From positions 3,658,001-3,722,000 of the forward strand of contig NZ_CP012981.1 in assembly GCF_001411495.1 (NCBI RefSeq): DNA of 64,000 nucleotides, read 5' to 3'. Origin of the DNA: Burkholderia cepacia ATCC 25416 (lineage in GTDB: Bacteria; Pseudomonadota; Gammaproteobacteria; Burkholderiales; Burkholderiaceae). The notes below the pieces were generated by a model. That model was not told where the DNA came from and searched no databases. It worked only from the letters and a program-made list of their open reading frames with translations. Made by a program: the position numbers and the translations under genes. Each line of letters begins with the position of its first letter. Positions within the stretch are counted from its first letter, which is position 1. This document shows, in pieces, positions 18,756 through 28,665 of this stretch.

Positions 18756-19685
18756 CTATGCGTTGGAGGTCGCGGTCGCATCGTCGGCCGCCGCGCCACC
18801 CGCGCGCACCAGCGCCAGCACGGCAGCCAGGATCGCGACGCCGCCCGCCCACTGCAGCGGCGACAGCGCCTCGCCGAACAGCAGCGCCGCCAGCGCGACC
18901 GTCACGACCGGTTCGAGCGTCGACAGCATCGACGTGCGCGCGGCCCCAAGCCGTTCGAGCCCCGCAAAGAACGCGATCATCGCCGCGACCGTCGACACGA
19001 GTGCGATCGCAAGCATCGACGCCCAGCCGCCGGCCGTCGCGGGCCAGCGCGGCGGCGCGCCGAACGCCGCGGTCCGCACGACGGCGATCGCCACGAGCGT
19101 CGCGGTCGCCGACAGGCAGATGATCGCGGTGGTCGCGAGCGGATCGACGCCTCGCGTCGCCTTCGTGCCGCCGACGATGTACAGCGAATAGATCACCGCG
19201 GCGGCCAGCGCGAGCGCGATCCCGAGCGGCTCGCCATGCCCGCCGCCGACCATCAGCGCCGAACCCGCGACGCACAGCACGAGCGCGACGGCCTTCGCGC
19301 GCGTGAGGTGCTCGCCGAGCCACCACGCGGCCAGCAGCGTGACGAAGGCCGGATACAGGTACAGCAGCAGCGCGACAAGGCTCGCCTGCGCGTGCTGCAG
19401 CGCGCTGAAGTAGCAGAACGACTGCCCGACGTAGCCGAGCGCGCCCATCGCCACGAGCGGCGCGAGCGAGCGCCCGCGCGGCCACGTGACGCGGCGATGC
19501 CGTGCGATCGCGGCGAGCACCGCGCCGCCGATCGCGAAGCGCACGATCAGCAGCCCGAGCACGTCGACACCGGCCGCATACGCGTAGCGGCCGAAGATCG
19601 CCATCGCGCCGAACGCGGCGGCGGATAGCGCGACGTAGAGCGTGCCCTGCAGGGCTGCGGACGATGGGCGAGCGGTGGCGGTCAT
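18756..19685 (-). CDS. EamA-family (DMT) membrane transporter
   Basis: 309 residues with about ten hydrophobic helices in two EamA halves (for example FGAMAIFGRYAYAAGV in the first, TVAAMIAFFAGLERLGAART in the second). These proteins export or exchange small metabolites such as amino acids; the substrate is not inferable. The C-terminus is Ala-rich. It converges with nth and is divergent from the DUF1841 gene. Confidence 0.88.
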   Translation of the reverse strand: MTATARPSSAALQGTLYVALSAAAFGAMAIFGRYAYAAGVDVLGLLIVRFAIGGAVLAAIARHRRVTWPRGRSLAPLVAMGALGYVGQSFCYFSALQHAQASLVALLLYLYPAFVTLLAAWWLGEHLTRAKAVALVLCVAGSALMVGGGHGEPLGIALALAAAVIYSLYIVGGTKATRGVDPLATTAIICLSATATLVAIAVVRTAAFGAPPRWPATAGGWASMLAIALVSTVAAMIAFFAGLERLGAARTSMLSTLEPVVTVALAALLFGEALSPLQWAGGVAILAAVLALVRAGGAAADDATATSNA

Positions 19686-19756
19686 GACGGAACGGATGAG
19701 AACGGTGCGGTGACGGGAAGCGTTGGAGTGTAACGGCGCGGCGGCCGCGAGCCTAG

Positions 19757-19789
19757 CCCGCGCTTACCCCGCGCTTACCCCACGCTTAC
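19757..19789. repeat. Short 11-base tandem repeat (3 units)
   Basis: CCCGCGCTTAC, CCCGCGCTTAC and CCCACGCTTAC follow each other, then a degenerate CCGTTACCC. It lies in the 283-base gap upstream of the DUF1841 gene. The unit length is the same as in the array at 839-967 but the sequence is unrelated. Confidence 0.85.
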
Positions 19790-19968
19790 CCGTTACCCGG
19801 CACCGGCGGCGCACGCCACCGGCCCGCGCCGCTCACCCGCAAGGCCCGCGGAACCCCCGCCGCTGCGGCCACGCGATCGCGCCAAACCCGCCGCCAGCGC
19901 CGCCCGCCGACCCGGCGTACAATGCGCGACGCGGCATCAAGCCGTCCGAATCACGACGTTTCCCCACC

Positions 19969-20403
19969 ATGTTCAATCCAAGCCGCGACGAAGTGCGTCG
20001 CTTTTTCACCGAGACCTGGCGCAAGCAGCGCGCCGGCGAGATCCTGACGCCGCTGGAAGCGATGGCAGCCGACTGGATCGTCGAGCATCCCGAATACCAC
20101 GACGAACTCGCCGACGCCGATGGCGCCACCGCGCGCGAGTACACGCCCGAGGAAGGCCGCACGAACCCGTTCCTGCACCTGTCGATGCATCTCGCGATCA
20201 GCGAGCAGCTGTCGATCGACCAGCCGCCCGGCATCCGCGCCGCGCACGACAAGCTCGCGGCGAAGCTCGACTCGACCCACGACGCGCAGCACGTGATCAT
20301 GGAATGCCTCGGCGAGACGATCTGGGAAGCCCAGCGCACGAACACGCCGCCCGATACCGACGCGTACCTGCAGCGCATCCTGCGCCGCGCATCGCGCGAC
20401 TGA
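19969..20403 (+). CDS. DUF1841-family protein
   Basis: 144 residues. It opens MFNPSRDEVRRFFTETWRK and includes WIVEHPEYHDEL and NPFLHLSMHLAISEQ, the characteristic segments of DUF1841. It is soluble, with no signal or membrane segment; the His-rich helix LHLSMHL suggests possible metal binding. Function unknown. It is a single-gene unit, convergent with the cytochrome genes. Confidence 0.88.
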   Translation: MFNPSRDEVRRFFTETWRKQRAGEILTPLEAMAADWIVEHPEYHDELADADGATAREYTPEEGRTNPFLHLSMHLAISEQLSIDQPPGIRAAHDKLAAKLDSTHDAQHVIMECLGETIWEAQRTNTPPDTDAYLQRILRRASRD

Positions 20404-20441
20404 GCGCCGCCGCGGCGCCCCGCGGGCGCCGGCGCGCGGGC

Positions 20442-20469
20442 AAAAAAATACCCCGCCAGGGCGGGGTAT
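20442..20469 (-). terminator. Terminator of the cytochrome c genes
   Basis: ATACCCCGCC and GGCGGGGTAT form a hairpin (the tight loop will open a few pairs), and on the minus strand a run of seven T follows. It lies 34 bases after the cytochrome stop and may also act on the DUF1841 transcript, but the T-run favours the minus strand. Confidence 0.85.
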
Positions 20470-20502
20470 CCTTGCTGCGCGGGCCCGCCGGGCCCGTCGC
20501 GC

Positions 20503-20862
20503 TTACTTCTTGAACACGAGATCGGTCTCTTTCAGCGACTCGATGTAGGCCGCGATGTCCTTCATGTCGCTGACCGACAGGCTCTGCACCTGTGCCTGCA
20601 TGATCGCGTTGTTGCGGCCGAGCAGCGGATTCGTCAGGCCCATCTGGTACTGGCGCATCGCCCACACGAGGTAGTCGGCATGCTGGCCGGCGAGGCGCGG
20701 GTATTCGGCGTTGATCGGCTTGTTCATCTGCGCGCCGTGGCAGGCGGCGCAGTTGTGCGATTCGACCAGTTCCTTGCCCTTCGTGATGTCCGCCGCGTGC
20801 GCGGTACCGATCGCGAGGCCGGCCGCCAGTGCAACCGCCGCCGTCTTGAATGCGTTGTTCAT
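20503..20862 (-). CDS. Periplasmic c-type cytochrome (second of pair)
   Basis: 119 residues with a cleavable signal peptide (AIGTAHA, about residues 1-23) and one haem motif CAACH at residues 38-42. The distal Met is probably in NNAIMQAQVQ. Class I cytochrome of the c553/c5 kind, carrying electrons in the periplasm. It is 38 bases downstream of a second monohaem cytochrome gene, and the two probably form one transcript ended by the hairpin at 20442-20469. Confidence 0.9.
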   Translation of the reverse strand: MNNAFKTAAVALAAGLAIGTAHAADITKGKELVESHNCAACHGAQMNKPINAEYPRLAGQHADYLVWAMRQYQMGLTNPLLGRNNAIMQAQVQSLSVSDMKDIAAYIESLKETDLVFKK

Positions 20863-20900
20863 GAATGCTCCTGTCCCGCCGAGAGATCGGCGGCGCGCGC

Positions 20901-21260
20901 TTACTTGTAGGGGTTGTCCTTCGAGTCGGCCTTCTGGGCGGCGTAGTACGCCGACAGATCCGCGATGTCCTGGTCCGTCAGCGAACCGGCGATCGCATTC
21001 ATCGACGGGAAGTGACGATCCTTCTTGCGGTAGGCCTTCAGCGCGTTCTCGAGGTATTGCTGGTTCTGGCCGCCGAGGACAGGCACCCGGTAGACCTCCG
21101 GGTACGCCGCGCGGTAGTCCTGGATGCCGTGGCAACCGATGCACATGGCGACCTTGCTCGCCCCGTCCTTCGGGTTGCCGACCACACCGGCCGCCTGCGC
21201 GCTGCCCGCGAGCGCCACGAGCGCTGCGACAACGACGTGTTTGCCGACGAATTTGTTCAT
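20901..21260 (-). CDS. Periplasmic c-type cytochrome (first of pair)
   Basis: 119 residues with a signal peptide (ending GSAQA, about residue 23), a single haem motif CIGCH at residues 40-44 and a Met-containing distal region (HFPSMNAIAGSLTDQD). Same length and similar layout as the downstream cytochrome, to which it is distantly related; together they resemble the two halves of a cytochrome c4. The partner oxidase is not in this window. Confidence 0.9.
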   Translation of the reverse strand: MNKFVGKHVVVAALVALAGSAQAAGVVGNPKDGASKVAMCIGCHGIQDYRAAYPEVYRVPVLGGQNQQYLENALKAYRKKDRHFPSMNAIAGSLTDQDIADLSAYYAAQKADSKDNPYK

Positions 21261-21495
21261 AGCTCTTGTAACCTAGCTTGAGGGGAAACTGGCGCCGAAG
21301 CGGCAACGGCCCGCGCCGTTTTGCTTGTCGGTCGCCACGCAGGCCAAAAAAAACGGCCAGATTGTACCGCGTCGGCGGGGAACCCGTCCACAAGGCGCCC
21401 CCGCCACAGTCCCGCAACGATACGCGGGCGCGGCCCAACCGGACAGCCCTTCTGACTTATACTGGGTTTTTTTCGCGATTGAGAAGAGCGCCGCC

Positions 21496-22338
<843 letters not shown>

Positions 22339-22364
22339 TCCCCCTCACCCGCGAAGGCCCGGCC

Positions 22365-23540
22365 ATGCTGCTCAATTTCTTCTACGCGCTGCGCGCAGCC
22401 AAGCTGCCCGTCTCGGTGAAGGAATACCTGACGCTGCTCGAAGCGCTGAAGGCCGGGCTGATCTCGCCGTCGATCGACGCGTTCTACTTCCTCGCACGGA
22501 TGACGCTCGTCAAGGACGAGCAGTACTTCGACAAGTTCGACCAGGCGTTCGGCGCGTATTTCCACGGCGTGTCCGCGCTGCCGTCGGATGCATTCGACAT
22601 TCCGCTCGACTGGCTCGAAAAGCGCCTCGAGCGCGAGCTGTCGCCGGAGGAGAAGGCGCAGATCGAGGCGATGGGCGGCCTCGACAAGCTGATGGAGCGC
22701 CTGAAGGCGCTGCTCGACGAGCAGAAGGAGCGCCACGAAGGCGGCAACAAGTGGATCGGCACCGGCGGCACGTCGCCGTTCGGGCACGGCGGCTACAACC
22801 CGGAAGGCGTGCGCATCGGCGGCCCGTCGAACGGCAACCGCACCGCGGTCAAGGTGTGGGAGGCGCGCGCATACCGCGACTACGACGATTCCGTCGAGAT
22901 CGGCACGCGCAACATCAAGGTCGCGCTGCGGCGGCTGCGCCGCTTCGCGCGCGAAGGCGCAGCCGAGGAGCTCGACCTGCCCGGCACGATCCGCAGCACC
23001 GCCGCGAACGCGGGCTGGCTCGACCTGCGGATGGTGCCCGAGCGCCACAACAACGTGAAGGTGCTGATGCTGCTCGACGTCGGCGGCTCGATGGACGATC
23101 ACATCAAGCGCACCGAAGAGCTGTTCTCGGCCGCGAAGGCCGAATTCAAGCACCTGGAGTTCTTCTACTTCCACAACTGCGTGTACGACCACCTGTGGAA
23201 GAACAACCGCCGCCGCCACTCGGAACGCACCGCGACGTGGGACGTGCTGCACAAGTTCACGCCCGACTACAAGCTGATCTTCGTCGGCGACGCGACGATG
23301 AGCCCGTACGAAGTGCTGCAGCCCGGCGGCTCGGTCGAATACAACAACCCGGAAGCCGGCGCCGTGTGGCTGCGCCGCCTCGCCGACCAGTTCCCCCATC
23401 ATGCATGGCTGAACCCGGAGCCCGAGCGGCTATGGGAATACCGGCAGTCGGTCGCGGTGATCCGCGACCTGCTCGGCCATCGCATGTATCCGCTCACGCT
23501 CGCGGGCCTCGAAACCGCGATGCGCGCACTCAGCAAGTAA
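22365..23540 (+). CDS. VWA-domain protein (CoxE-like), partner of the MoxR ATPase
   Basis: 391 residues. The C-terminal half is a von Willebrand A domain with an altered metal site DVGGSMDDH (about residue 233; canonical DxSxS has Gly at the first Ser). Before it lie a helical region and a Gly/Asn-rich linker (GTGGTSPFGHGGYNPEG). Proteins of this type work with MoxR ATPases in metallocentre assembly, as CoxD/CoxE do for CO dehydrogenase. No client enzyme gene is adjacent. Confidence 0.88.
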   Translation: MLLNFFYALRAAKLPVSVKEYLTLLEALKAGLISPSIDAFYFLARMTLVKDEQYFDKFDQAFGAYFHGVSALPSDAFDIPLDWLEKRLERELSPEEKAQIEAMGGLDKLMERLKALLDEQKERHEGGNKWIGTGGTSPFGHGGYNPEGVRIGGPSNGNRTAVKVWEARAYRDYDDSVEIGTRNIKVALRRLRRFAREGAAEELDLPGTIRSTAANAGWLDLRMVPERHNNVKVLMLLDVGGSMDDHIKRTEELFSAAKAEFKHLEFFYFHNCVYDHLWKNNRRRHSERTATWDVLHKFTPDYKLIFVGDATMSPYEVLQPGGSVEYNNPEAGAVWLRRLADQFPHHAWLNPEPERLWEYRQSVAVIRDLLGHRMYPLTLAGLETAMRALSK

Positions 23541-23596
23541 CGACCCCCACCAAGACACGAAGGTCGCCTCCGAGCGGCCTCCCCCCCGGAGATAGC

Positions 23597-24808
23597 ATGA
23601 ACCCCTCGCCCACCGCGAGCGCCAGCCGCGCCGGCGGCCGCCGTTTTTTTGCCGATACGTCCGTGTCCGCGCTCGTCGCCGGCTTCGTCGCGATGATGAC
23701 CGGCTACACGAGCTCGCTCGTGCTGATGTTCCAGGCCGGCCGCGCCGCCCACCTCACCGATGCGCAGATCTCGTCGTGGATCTGGGCGCTGTCGATCGGC
23801 ATGGCGCTGACGACGATCGGCCTGTCGCTGCGCTTTCGCGCGCCCGTCGTCGTCGCGTGGTCGACGCCCGGCGCCGCGCTGCTGATCGCGTCGCTGCCCG
23901 GCGTGCCCTACCCCGAGGCGATCGGCGCATTCGTCGTCTGCGCGGTGCTGCTGACGGCCGTCGGCGTGAGCGGGCTGTTCGACACGCTGATGCGCAAGAT
24001 TCCGGCCGGCATCGCCGCCGCCCTGCTCGCGGGCATCCTGTTCGAGATCGGCATCGAGATCTTCCGCGCCGCGCAGTTCCAGACCGCGCTCGTGCTCGCG
24101 ATGTTCTTCACGTACCTGATCGTCAAGCGGCTCGCGCCGCGCTACGCGATTCCGACGACGCTGATCGTCGGCACGGCGGTGGCCGGCGGTCTCGGCCTGC
24201 TCGACTTCAGCGGCTTTCACATCGCGTTCGCGAAGCCCGTGTTCACGATGCCGGCGTTCTCGATCGCGTCGATCGTCAGCATCGGCATTCCGCTGTTCGT
24301 CGTCGCGATGGCGTCGCAGAACGTGCCGGGCATCGCGGTGCTGCGCGCGGACGGTTATCAGACCCCGTCGTCGCCGCTGATCGCGACCACAGGCCTCGCA
24401 TCGCTGCTGCTCGCGCCGTTCGGCTCGCACGGCGTGAACCTCGCGGCGATCACGGCCGCGATCTGCACGGGCCCGGAAGCGCACGAGGATCACGCGAAGC
24501 GTTACACGGCCGCCGTGTGGTGCGGCATGTTCTACCTGGTCGCCGGTGTCTTCGGCGCGACGATCGCCGCGCTGTTCGCGGCGCTGCCGAAGGCGCTCGT
24601 CGTGTCGGTCGCCGCGCTCGCGTTGTTCGGCTCGATCATGAGCGGCCTCGCGAACGCGATGCAGGACGTGAAGCAGCGCGAAGCCGCACTCGTCACGTTC
24701 ATGGTCACCGCGTCGGGCCTCACGCTGCTGTCGATCGGCTCGGCCTTCTGGGGGCTCGTCGCGGGGATCGTCACGCAGGTGATCCTGAACGCGCGCCGCC
24801 CCGAATAA
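23597..24808 (+). CDS. benE: BenE-family benzoate/H+ symporter
   Basis: 403 residues with about 11-12 membrane helices. Typical BenE segments are VVVAWSTPGAALLIASLPG, VVAMASQNVPGIAVLRADGY and SHGVNLAAITAAICTGPEAH. The family is annotated for benzoate uptake, though the substrate here is not shown. CGGAGATAG lies before the start. No benzoate-degradation genes are nearby, so benzoate itself is a family-level guess. Confidence 0.9.
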   Translation: MNPSPTASASRAGGRRFFADTSVSALVAGFVAMMTGYTSSLVLMFQAGRAAHLTDAQISSWIWALSIGMALTTIGLSLRFRAPVVVAWSTPGAALLIASLPGVPYPEAIGAFVVCAVLLTAVGVSGLFDTLMRKIPAGIAAALLAGILFEIGIEIFRAAQFQTALVLAMFFTYLIVKRLAPRYAIPTTLIVGTAVAGGLGLLDFSGFHIAFAKPVFTMPAFSIASIVSIGIPLFVVAMASQNVPGIAVLRADGYQTPSSPLIATTGLASLLLAPFGSHGVNLAAITAAICTGPEAHEDHAKRYTAAVWCGMFYLVAGVFGATIAALFAALPKALVVSVAALALFGSIMSGLANAMQDVKQREAALVTFMVTASGLTLLSIGSAFWGLVAGIVTQVILNARRPE

Positions 24809-24964
24809 TCCGGCACGGCGCTCGCCGGCCATGCCAAAACGTGCTCGACGCGAATCGGGCCTAGAATGATGGCTTGGAAGCGGCGCCCGGCGCCGCTTCG
24901 CTTCGCCGCCGCGCTCGCGCGGCCCGTGAGAACCCGGCGCCTTGCGCCCTTCTTCCGAATCGCC

Positions 24965-25918
24965 ATGACTACCGCACTCGACCAGCTGAAGCAGTACACG
25001 ACCGTCGTCGCCGACACGGGCGATTTCCAGCAGCTTGCGCAATACCAGCCGCAGGACGCGACCACGAACCCTTCGCTGATCCTGAAGGCCGTCCAGAAGG
25101 ACGCGTACAAACCGATCCTCGAGAAAACCGTCCGCGATCATCGCAACGAAAGCACCGACTTCATCATCGACCGCCTGCTGATCGCATTCGGCACCGAGAT
25201 CCTGAAGCTGATCCCAGGCCGCGTGTCGACCGAGGTCGACGCGCGCCTGTCGTTCGACACCCAGCGCTCGATCGACAAGGGCCGCGAGCTCATCAAGCTG
25301 TACGAAGCAGCCGGCATCGGCCGCGAGCGCATCCTGATCAAGCTCGCGTCGACGTGGGAAGGCATCCGCGCGGCCGAAGTGCTGCAGAAGGACGGGATCA
25401 AGTGCAACATGACCCTGCTTTTCTCGCTCGTGCAGGCCGCCGCCTGCGCGGAAGCCGGCGCGCAGCTGATCTCGCCGTTCGTCGGCCGCATCTACGACTG
25501 GTTCAAGAAGCAGGCCGGCGCGGAGTGGAATGAAGAGAAGGACGGCGGCGCGAACGATCCGGGCGTGCAGTCGGTGCGCCGCATCTACACGTACTACAAG
25601 ACGTTCGGCTACAAGACCGAAGTGATGGGCGCGAGCTTCCGCACGACCAGCCAGATCACCGAACTCGCCGGCTGCGACCTGCTGACGATCAGTCCCGATT
25701 TGCTGCAGAAGCTGCAGGACAGCAATGAGACGGTCACGCGCAAGCTGTCGCCGGAAGCGCTGCACGACAAGCCCGCCGCGCGTGTCGCGATCGACGAGGC
25801 AGCGTTCCGCTTCCAGCTGAACGACGACGCGATGGCAACCGAAAAGCTCGCCGAAGGCATCCGCGTATTCGCCGCCGATGCGGTGAAGCTCGAGAAGCTG
25901 ATCGACTCGCTGCGCTGA
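24965..25918 (+). CDS. tal: Transaldolase
   Basis: 317 residues, the length of TalB-type enzymes. It interconverts sedoheptulose-7-P + glyceraldehyde-3-P and erythrose-4-P + fructose-6-P in the pentose phosphate pathway. Signatures: DATTNPSLI near residue 31, the Schiff-base Lys126 in [11 protein letters not shown], and [10 protein letters not shown] strong terminator follows at 25982-26020, so it forms its own unit. Confidence 0.97.
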   Translation: MTTALDQLKQYTTVVADTGDFQQLAQYQPQDATTNPSLILKAVQKDAYKPILEKTVRDHRNESTDFIIDRLLIAFGTEILKLIPGRVSTEVDARLSFDTQRSIDKGRELIKLYEAAGIGRERILIKLASTWEGIRAAEVLQKDGIKCNMTLLFSLVQAAACAEAGAQLISPFVGRIYDWFKKQAGAEWNEEKDGGANDPGVQSVRRIYTYYKTFGYKTEVMGASFRTTSQITELAGCDLLTISPDLLQKLQDSNETVTRKLSPEALHDKPAARVAIDEAAFRFQLNDDAMATEKLAEGIRVFAADAVKLEKLIDSLR

Positions 25919-25981
25919 GCCGCGATACGCGTCAGCAGCTGTCGGCAACACTGACAACAGCCGTCAGCAAGCGCGACGCAT

Positions 25982-26020
25982 ACGGCCGCGAACGTCATGT
26001 TCGCGGCCGTTTTTATTTTT
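25982..26020 (+). terminator. Terminator downstream of transaldolase
   Basis: ACGGCCGCGAAC and GTTCGCGGCCGT make a perfect 12-base stem with a GTCAT loop, followed by TTTTATTTTT. Confidence 0.95.
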
Positions 26021-26160
26021 CATTCCATCGTCAAGCACGCGCACTACAATCCACGTCACGGGTGCGGCGGCCGCCTCCCGATGCCCCCCTTTTCCCGGTC
26101 AGTCTTGTTCGACGCCGAACCCGCGCCGATGCGCAGGCCGGCTCATCACAGGAGACAACG

Positions 26161-26616
26161 ATGCAAGTTCAACCGTACCTGACGTTCTACGGTCGCGCCG
26201 ACGAAGCCCTTCAGTTCTACGAAAAGGCACTCGGTGCGAAGACGATGTTCAAGATGCACTTCAAGGACGCGCCGCCGAATCCTGACTACCCGATGGCGCC
26301 GGAGATGGGCGACAAGGTGATGCATGCGAGCTTCACGATCGGCGACTCGATGATCATGTGCTCGGACGGCGACTGCAGCCAGCCGGCAGGCGCCGCGCAC
26401 GCCGGCTATTCGCTGTCGCTGAACCCGGAGACGGTCGAGGAAGGCCAGAAGCTGTTCAATGCGCTCGCCGACGGCGGCGAAGTGACGATGCCGTTCGGCA
26501 AGACGTTCTGGGCGCTCGGCTTCGGGATGGCCAAGGATCGCTTCGGCGTGCACTGGATGGTCAACGTCGAAGACCTGTCGCAGCGCGAGGAGCTCGCGAA
26601 ACGCGCGCAGGGCTGA
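26161..26616 (+). CDS. VOC-fold protein of the PhnB/YjdN type
   Basis: 151 residues. It opens MQVQPYLTFYGRADEALQFY and contains YSLSLNPETVEEG and MPFGKTFWALGFGMAKDRFG, all typical of PhnB-like glyoxalase/bleomycin-resistance superfamily proteins. Such proteins bind metal or small ligands; no specific activity can be given. AGGAGACA precedes the ATG. A shared terminator follows. Confidence 0.9.
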   Translation: MQVQPYLTFYGRADEALQFYEKALGAKTMFKMHFKDAPPNPDYPMAPEMGDKVMHASFTIGDSMIMCSDGDCSQPAGAAHAGYSLSLNPETVEEGQKLFNALADGGEVTMPFGKTFWALGFGMAKDRFGVHWMVNVEDLSQREELAKRAQG

Positions 26617-26622
26617 CGCAGG

Positions 26623-26656
26623 AAAACGCCCGCCACCGTGAGGTGGCGGGCGTTTT
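26623..26656. terminator. Bidirectional terminator between the VOC gene and the symporter gene
   Basis: CGCCCGCCAC and GTGGCGGGCG form a perfect stem with a six-base loop, flanked by AAAA and TTTT, between convergent genes. Confidence 0.93.
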
Positions 26657-26677
26657 CGTTACCGCGCGTCGTCCGTC

Positions 26678-28228
26678 TCAGCCTTCGACGACGTCGAGAT
26701 AGTCCTCCGGCCGCGTGCGATCCTCCGCATGCGCCATGCCCATCACGCGCACCAGCACGCTCACCACCACCGCCACCACCAGGTTCACGACCAGCGACCA
26801 CACGGCCGCGTAGCCGGGAATCGCGAGACCGAACAGGTGGATCGTGAAGATCGATCCGGCCAGCTTCAGCGAAATCGCCATCCACGTGCCGCACACGATG
26901 CCGGCCGCCCAGCCGGCCAGCAGGCCGCGATGGTCGAGCACGCGCGTGTAGAGGCCGAGCACGATCGCGGGGAGCGTCTGGATGATCCAGATCCCGCCGA
27001 GCAGCTGCAGCTGGATCGCATAGGTCAGCGGCAGCCCGAGGATGAACGCGACCGCGCCGACCTTCACGATCAGCGACACGAGCTTCGCGACGTGCGTCTC
27101 CTGCTCGTGCGACATGTTGCGGTTCACGAACTCGCGGTGAATGTTGCGCGTGTACAGGTTCGCGGCCGCGATCGACATGATGGCCGCGGGCACCAGCGCG
27201 CCGATGCCGATCGCCGCGAACGCGACGCCGACGAACCACGACGGGAAATACTCGAGGAACAGCGCGGGCACCGCGAAGTTCGGGCCGAACGCCTTGAAGT
27301 ACGGCGCGTACTGCGGCATGTCCTTCACGCCCGCCGCGAGCGCCATGTAGCCGAGCAGCGCGAGCAGGCCGAGCACGAACGAGTACGCGGGCAGCATCGC
27401 CATGTTGCGGCGGATCGAGTTGCCGGACGACGACGACAGGATCGCCGTGACCGAGTGCGGATACAGGAACAACGCGAGCGCCGAGCCGATCGCGAGCGTC
27501 GCGTACGCGCTGTAGCCGTTCAGGCTCATCGCGTCGGGCGCCTTCAGCAGCAGCTTGGCCGGCGGCACGCTCGCGAAGATGTGTCCGAAGCCGCCGAGCT
27601 TCGCCGGGATCACGATGACCGCCGCGGCGATCGTGATGTAGATCAGGATGTCCTTGACGATCGCGATCATCGCGGGCGCGCGCAGGCCCGACGTGTACGT
27701 GTACGCGGCGAGGATCGCGAACGCGATGATCAGCGGCAGGTCGCCGACGAAGCCGGTCGTGTCGAAACCGAGTGCGCCGATCACCACTTCGATGCCGACG
27801 AGCTGCAGCGCGATGTACGGCATCGTCGCGAGGATGCCCGTCACCGCGATCGCGAGCGCGAGCATCCGGCTGCCGTAGCGCGCGTTGACGAAGTCGGCGG
27901 CCGTCACGTAGCCGTGCCGCTTCGCGATGCTCCACAGCTTCGGGAACACGACGAACGCGAACGGATAGATCAGGATCGTATAGGGCAGTGCGAAGAAACC
28001 CATCGCACCAGCGCCGAACACGAGCGCGGGCACCGCGACGAACGTGTACGCCGTATAGAGGTCGCCGCCGAGCAGGAACCACGTGACGATCGTGCCGAAG
28101 CGGCGTCCGCCGAGGCCCCATTCGTCGAGATGGGCGAGATCGCCGCGCCGCCAGTTCGCGGCCAGGAAACCGATGATCGTGACGCCGATGAACAGCAGGA
28201 CGAAGACGAAGGTTGCGCCGAGATTCAT
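26678..28228 (-). CDS. mctP: Sodium:solute symporter, monocarboxylate permease MctP type
   Basis: 516 residues, about 13 membrane helices, SSS family. Segments typical of MctP-like monocarboxylate/acetate permeases include WFLLGGDLYTAYTFVAVPA, YVTAADFVNARYGSR and FAAIGIGALVPAAIMSIAAA. It would import small acids such as lactate, pyruvate or alanine. The start used follows GGGAGGTGC and overlaps the stop of the upstream DUF3311 gene by four bases; the pair is a standard two-gene transporter unit. Confidence 0.9.
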   Translation of the reverse strand: MNLGATFVFVLLFIGVTIIGFLAANWRRGDLAHLDEWGLGGRRFGTIVTWFLLGGDLYTAYTFVAVPALVFGAGAMGFFALPYTILIYPFAFVVFPKLWSIAKRHGYVTAADFVNARYGSRMLALAIAVTGILATMPYIALQLVGIEVVIGALGFDTTGFVGDLPLIIAFAILAAYTYTSGLRAPAMIAIVKDILIYITIAAAVIVIPAKLGGFGHIFASVPPAKLLLKAPDAMSLNGYSAYATLAIGSALALFLYPHSVTAILSSSSGNSIRRNMAMLPAYSFVLGLLALLGYMALAAGVKDMPQYAPYFKAFGPNFAVPALFLEYFPSWFVGVAFAAIGIGALVPAAIMSIAAANLYTRNIHREFVNRNMSHEQETHVAKLVSLIVKVGAVAFILGLPLTYAIQLQLLGGIWIIQTLPAIVLGLYTRVLDHRGLLAGWAAGIVCGTWMAISLKLAGSIFTIHLFGLAIPGYAAVWSLVVNLVVAVVVSVLVRVMGMAHAEDRTRPEDYLDVVEG

Positions 28229-28467
28229 CGTGCACCTCCCTGCGGGCCGCTCGCCTTCCACGCGTTCTTGGTCTTGAAGTACACGAACGCGGTGATCACC
28301 GCGCTGATGAAGACCCAAAGCAGCTGGTACCAGTAGAAAAACGGAAAACCGAACACCTGCGGTTCGATCTTGCTGTACGACGGTACCCAGACCATCGCGA
28401 TCAACGGCAGTACCAGCAGCCAGAGCCAGCGCTTGGCGGCCCGGTTGGCGTCGGCATCGTGAGCCAT
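28225..28467 (-). CDS. DUF3311 small membrane protein
   Basis: 80 residues with two membrane helices (LWLLVLPLIAMVWVP and FYWYQLLWVFISAVITAFVYF). DUF3311 proteins are almost always encoded directly before SSS-family symporters and are thought to be small accessory subunits. Here the stop overlaps the mctP start. AAGAGGAGA precedes the ATG. Confidence 0.9.
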   Translation of the reverse strand: MAHDADANRAAKRWLWLLVLPLIAMVWVPSYSKIEPQVFGFPFFYWYQLLWVFISAVITAFVYFKTKNAWKASGPQGGAR

Positions 28468-28665
28468 GACGTCTCCTCTTCTTTCCCGGTTATCGATCTT
28501 GTTGAGCGGGTACGGCGCCGAGAGGAGCGCAAAACGGGTAGGCTGCGGCTCCCCTGGCTTCGCGCCAGTATAGGAGCCGCGAGCACGCGGTCAAGCGGGG
28601 GCGAACCCGAGGTGATCCGCCCCTTGCCGCGTGGTTGCACCGGCCTGCCGCCGGTGCCTGAAGCG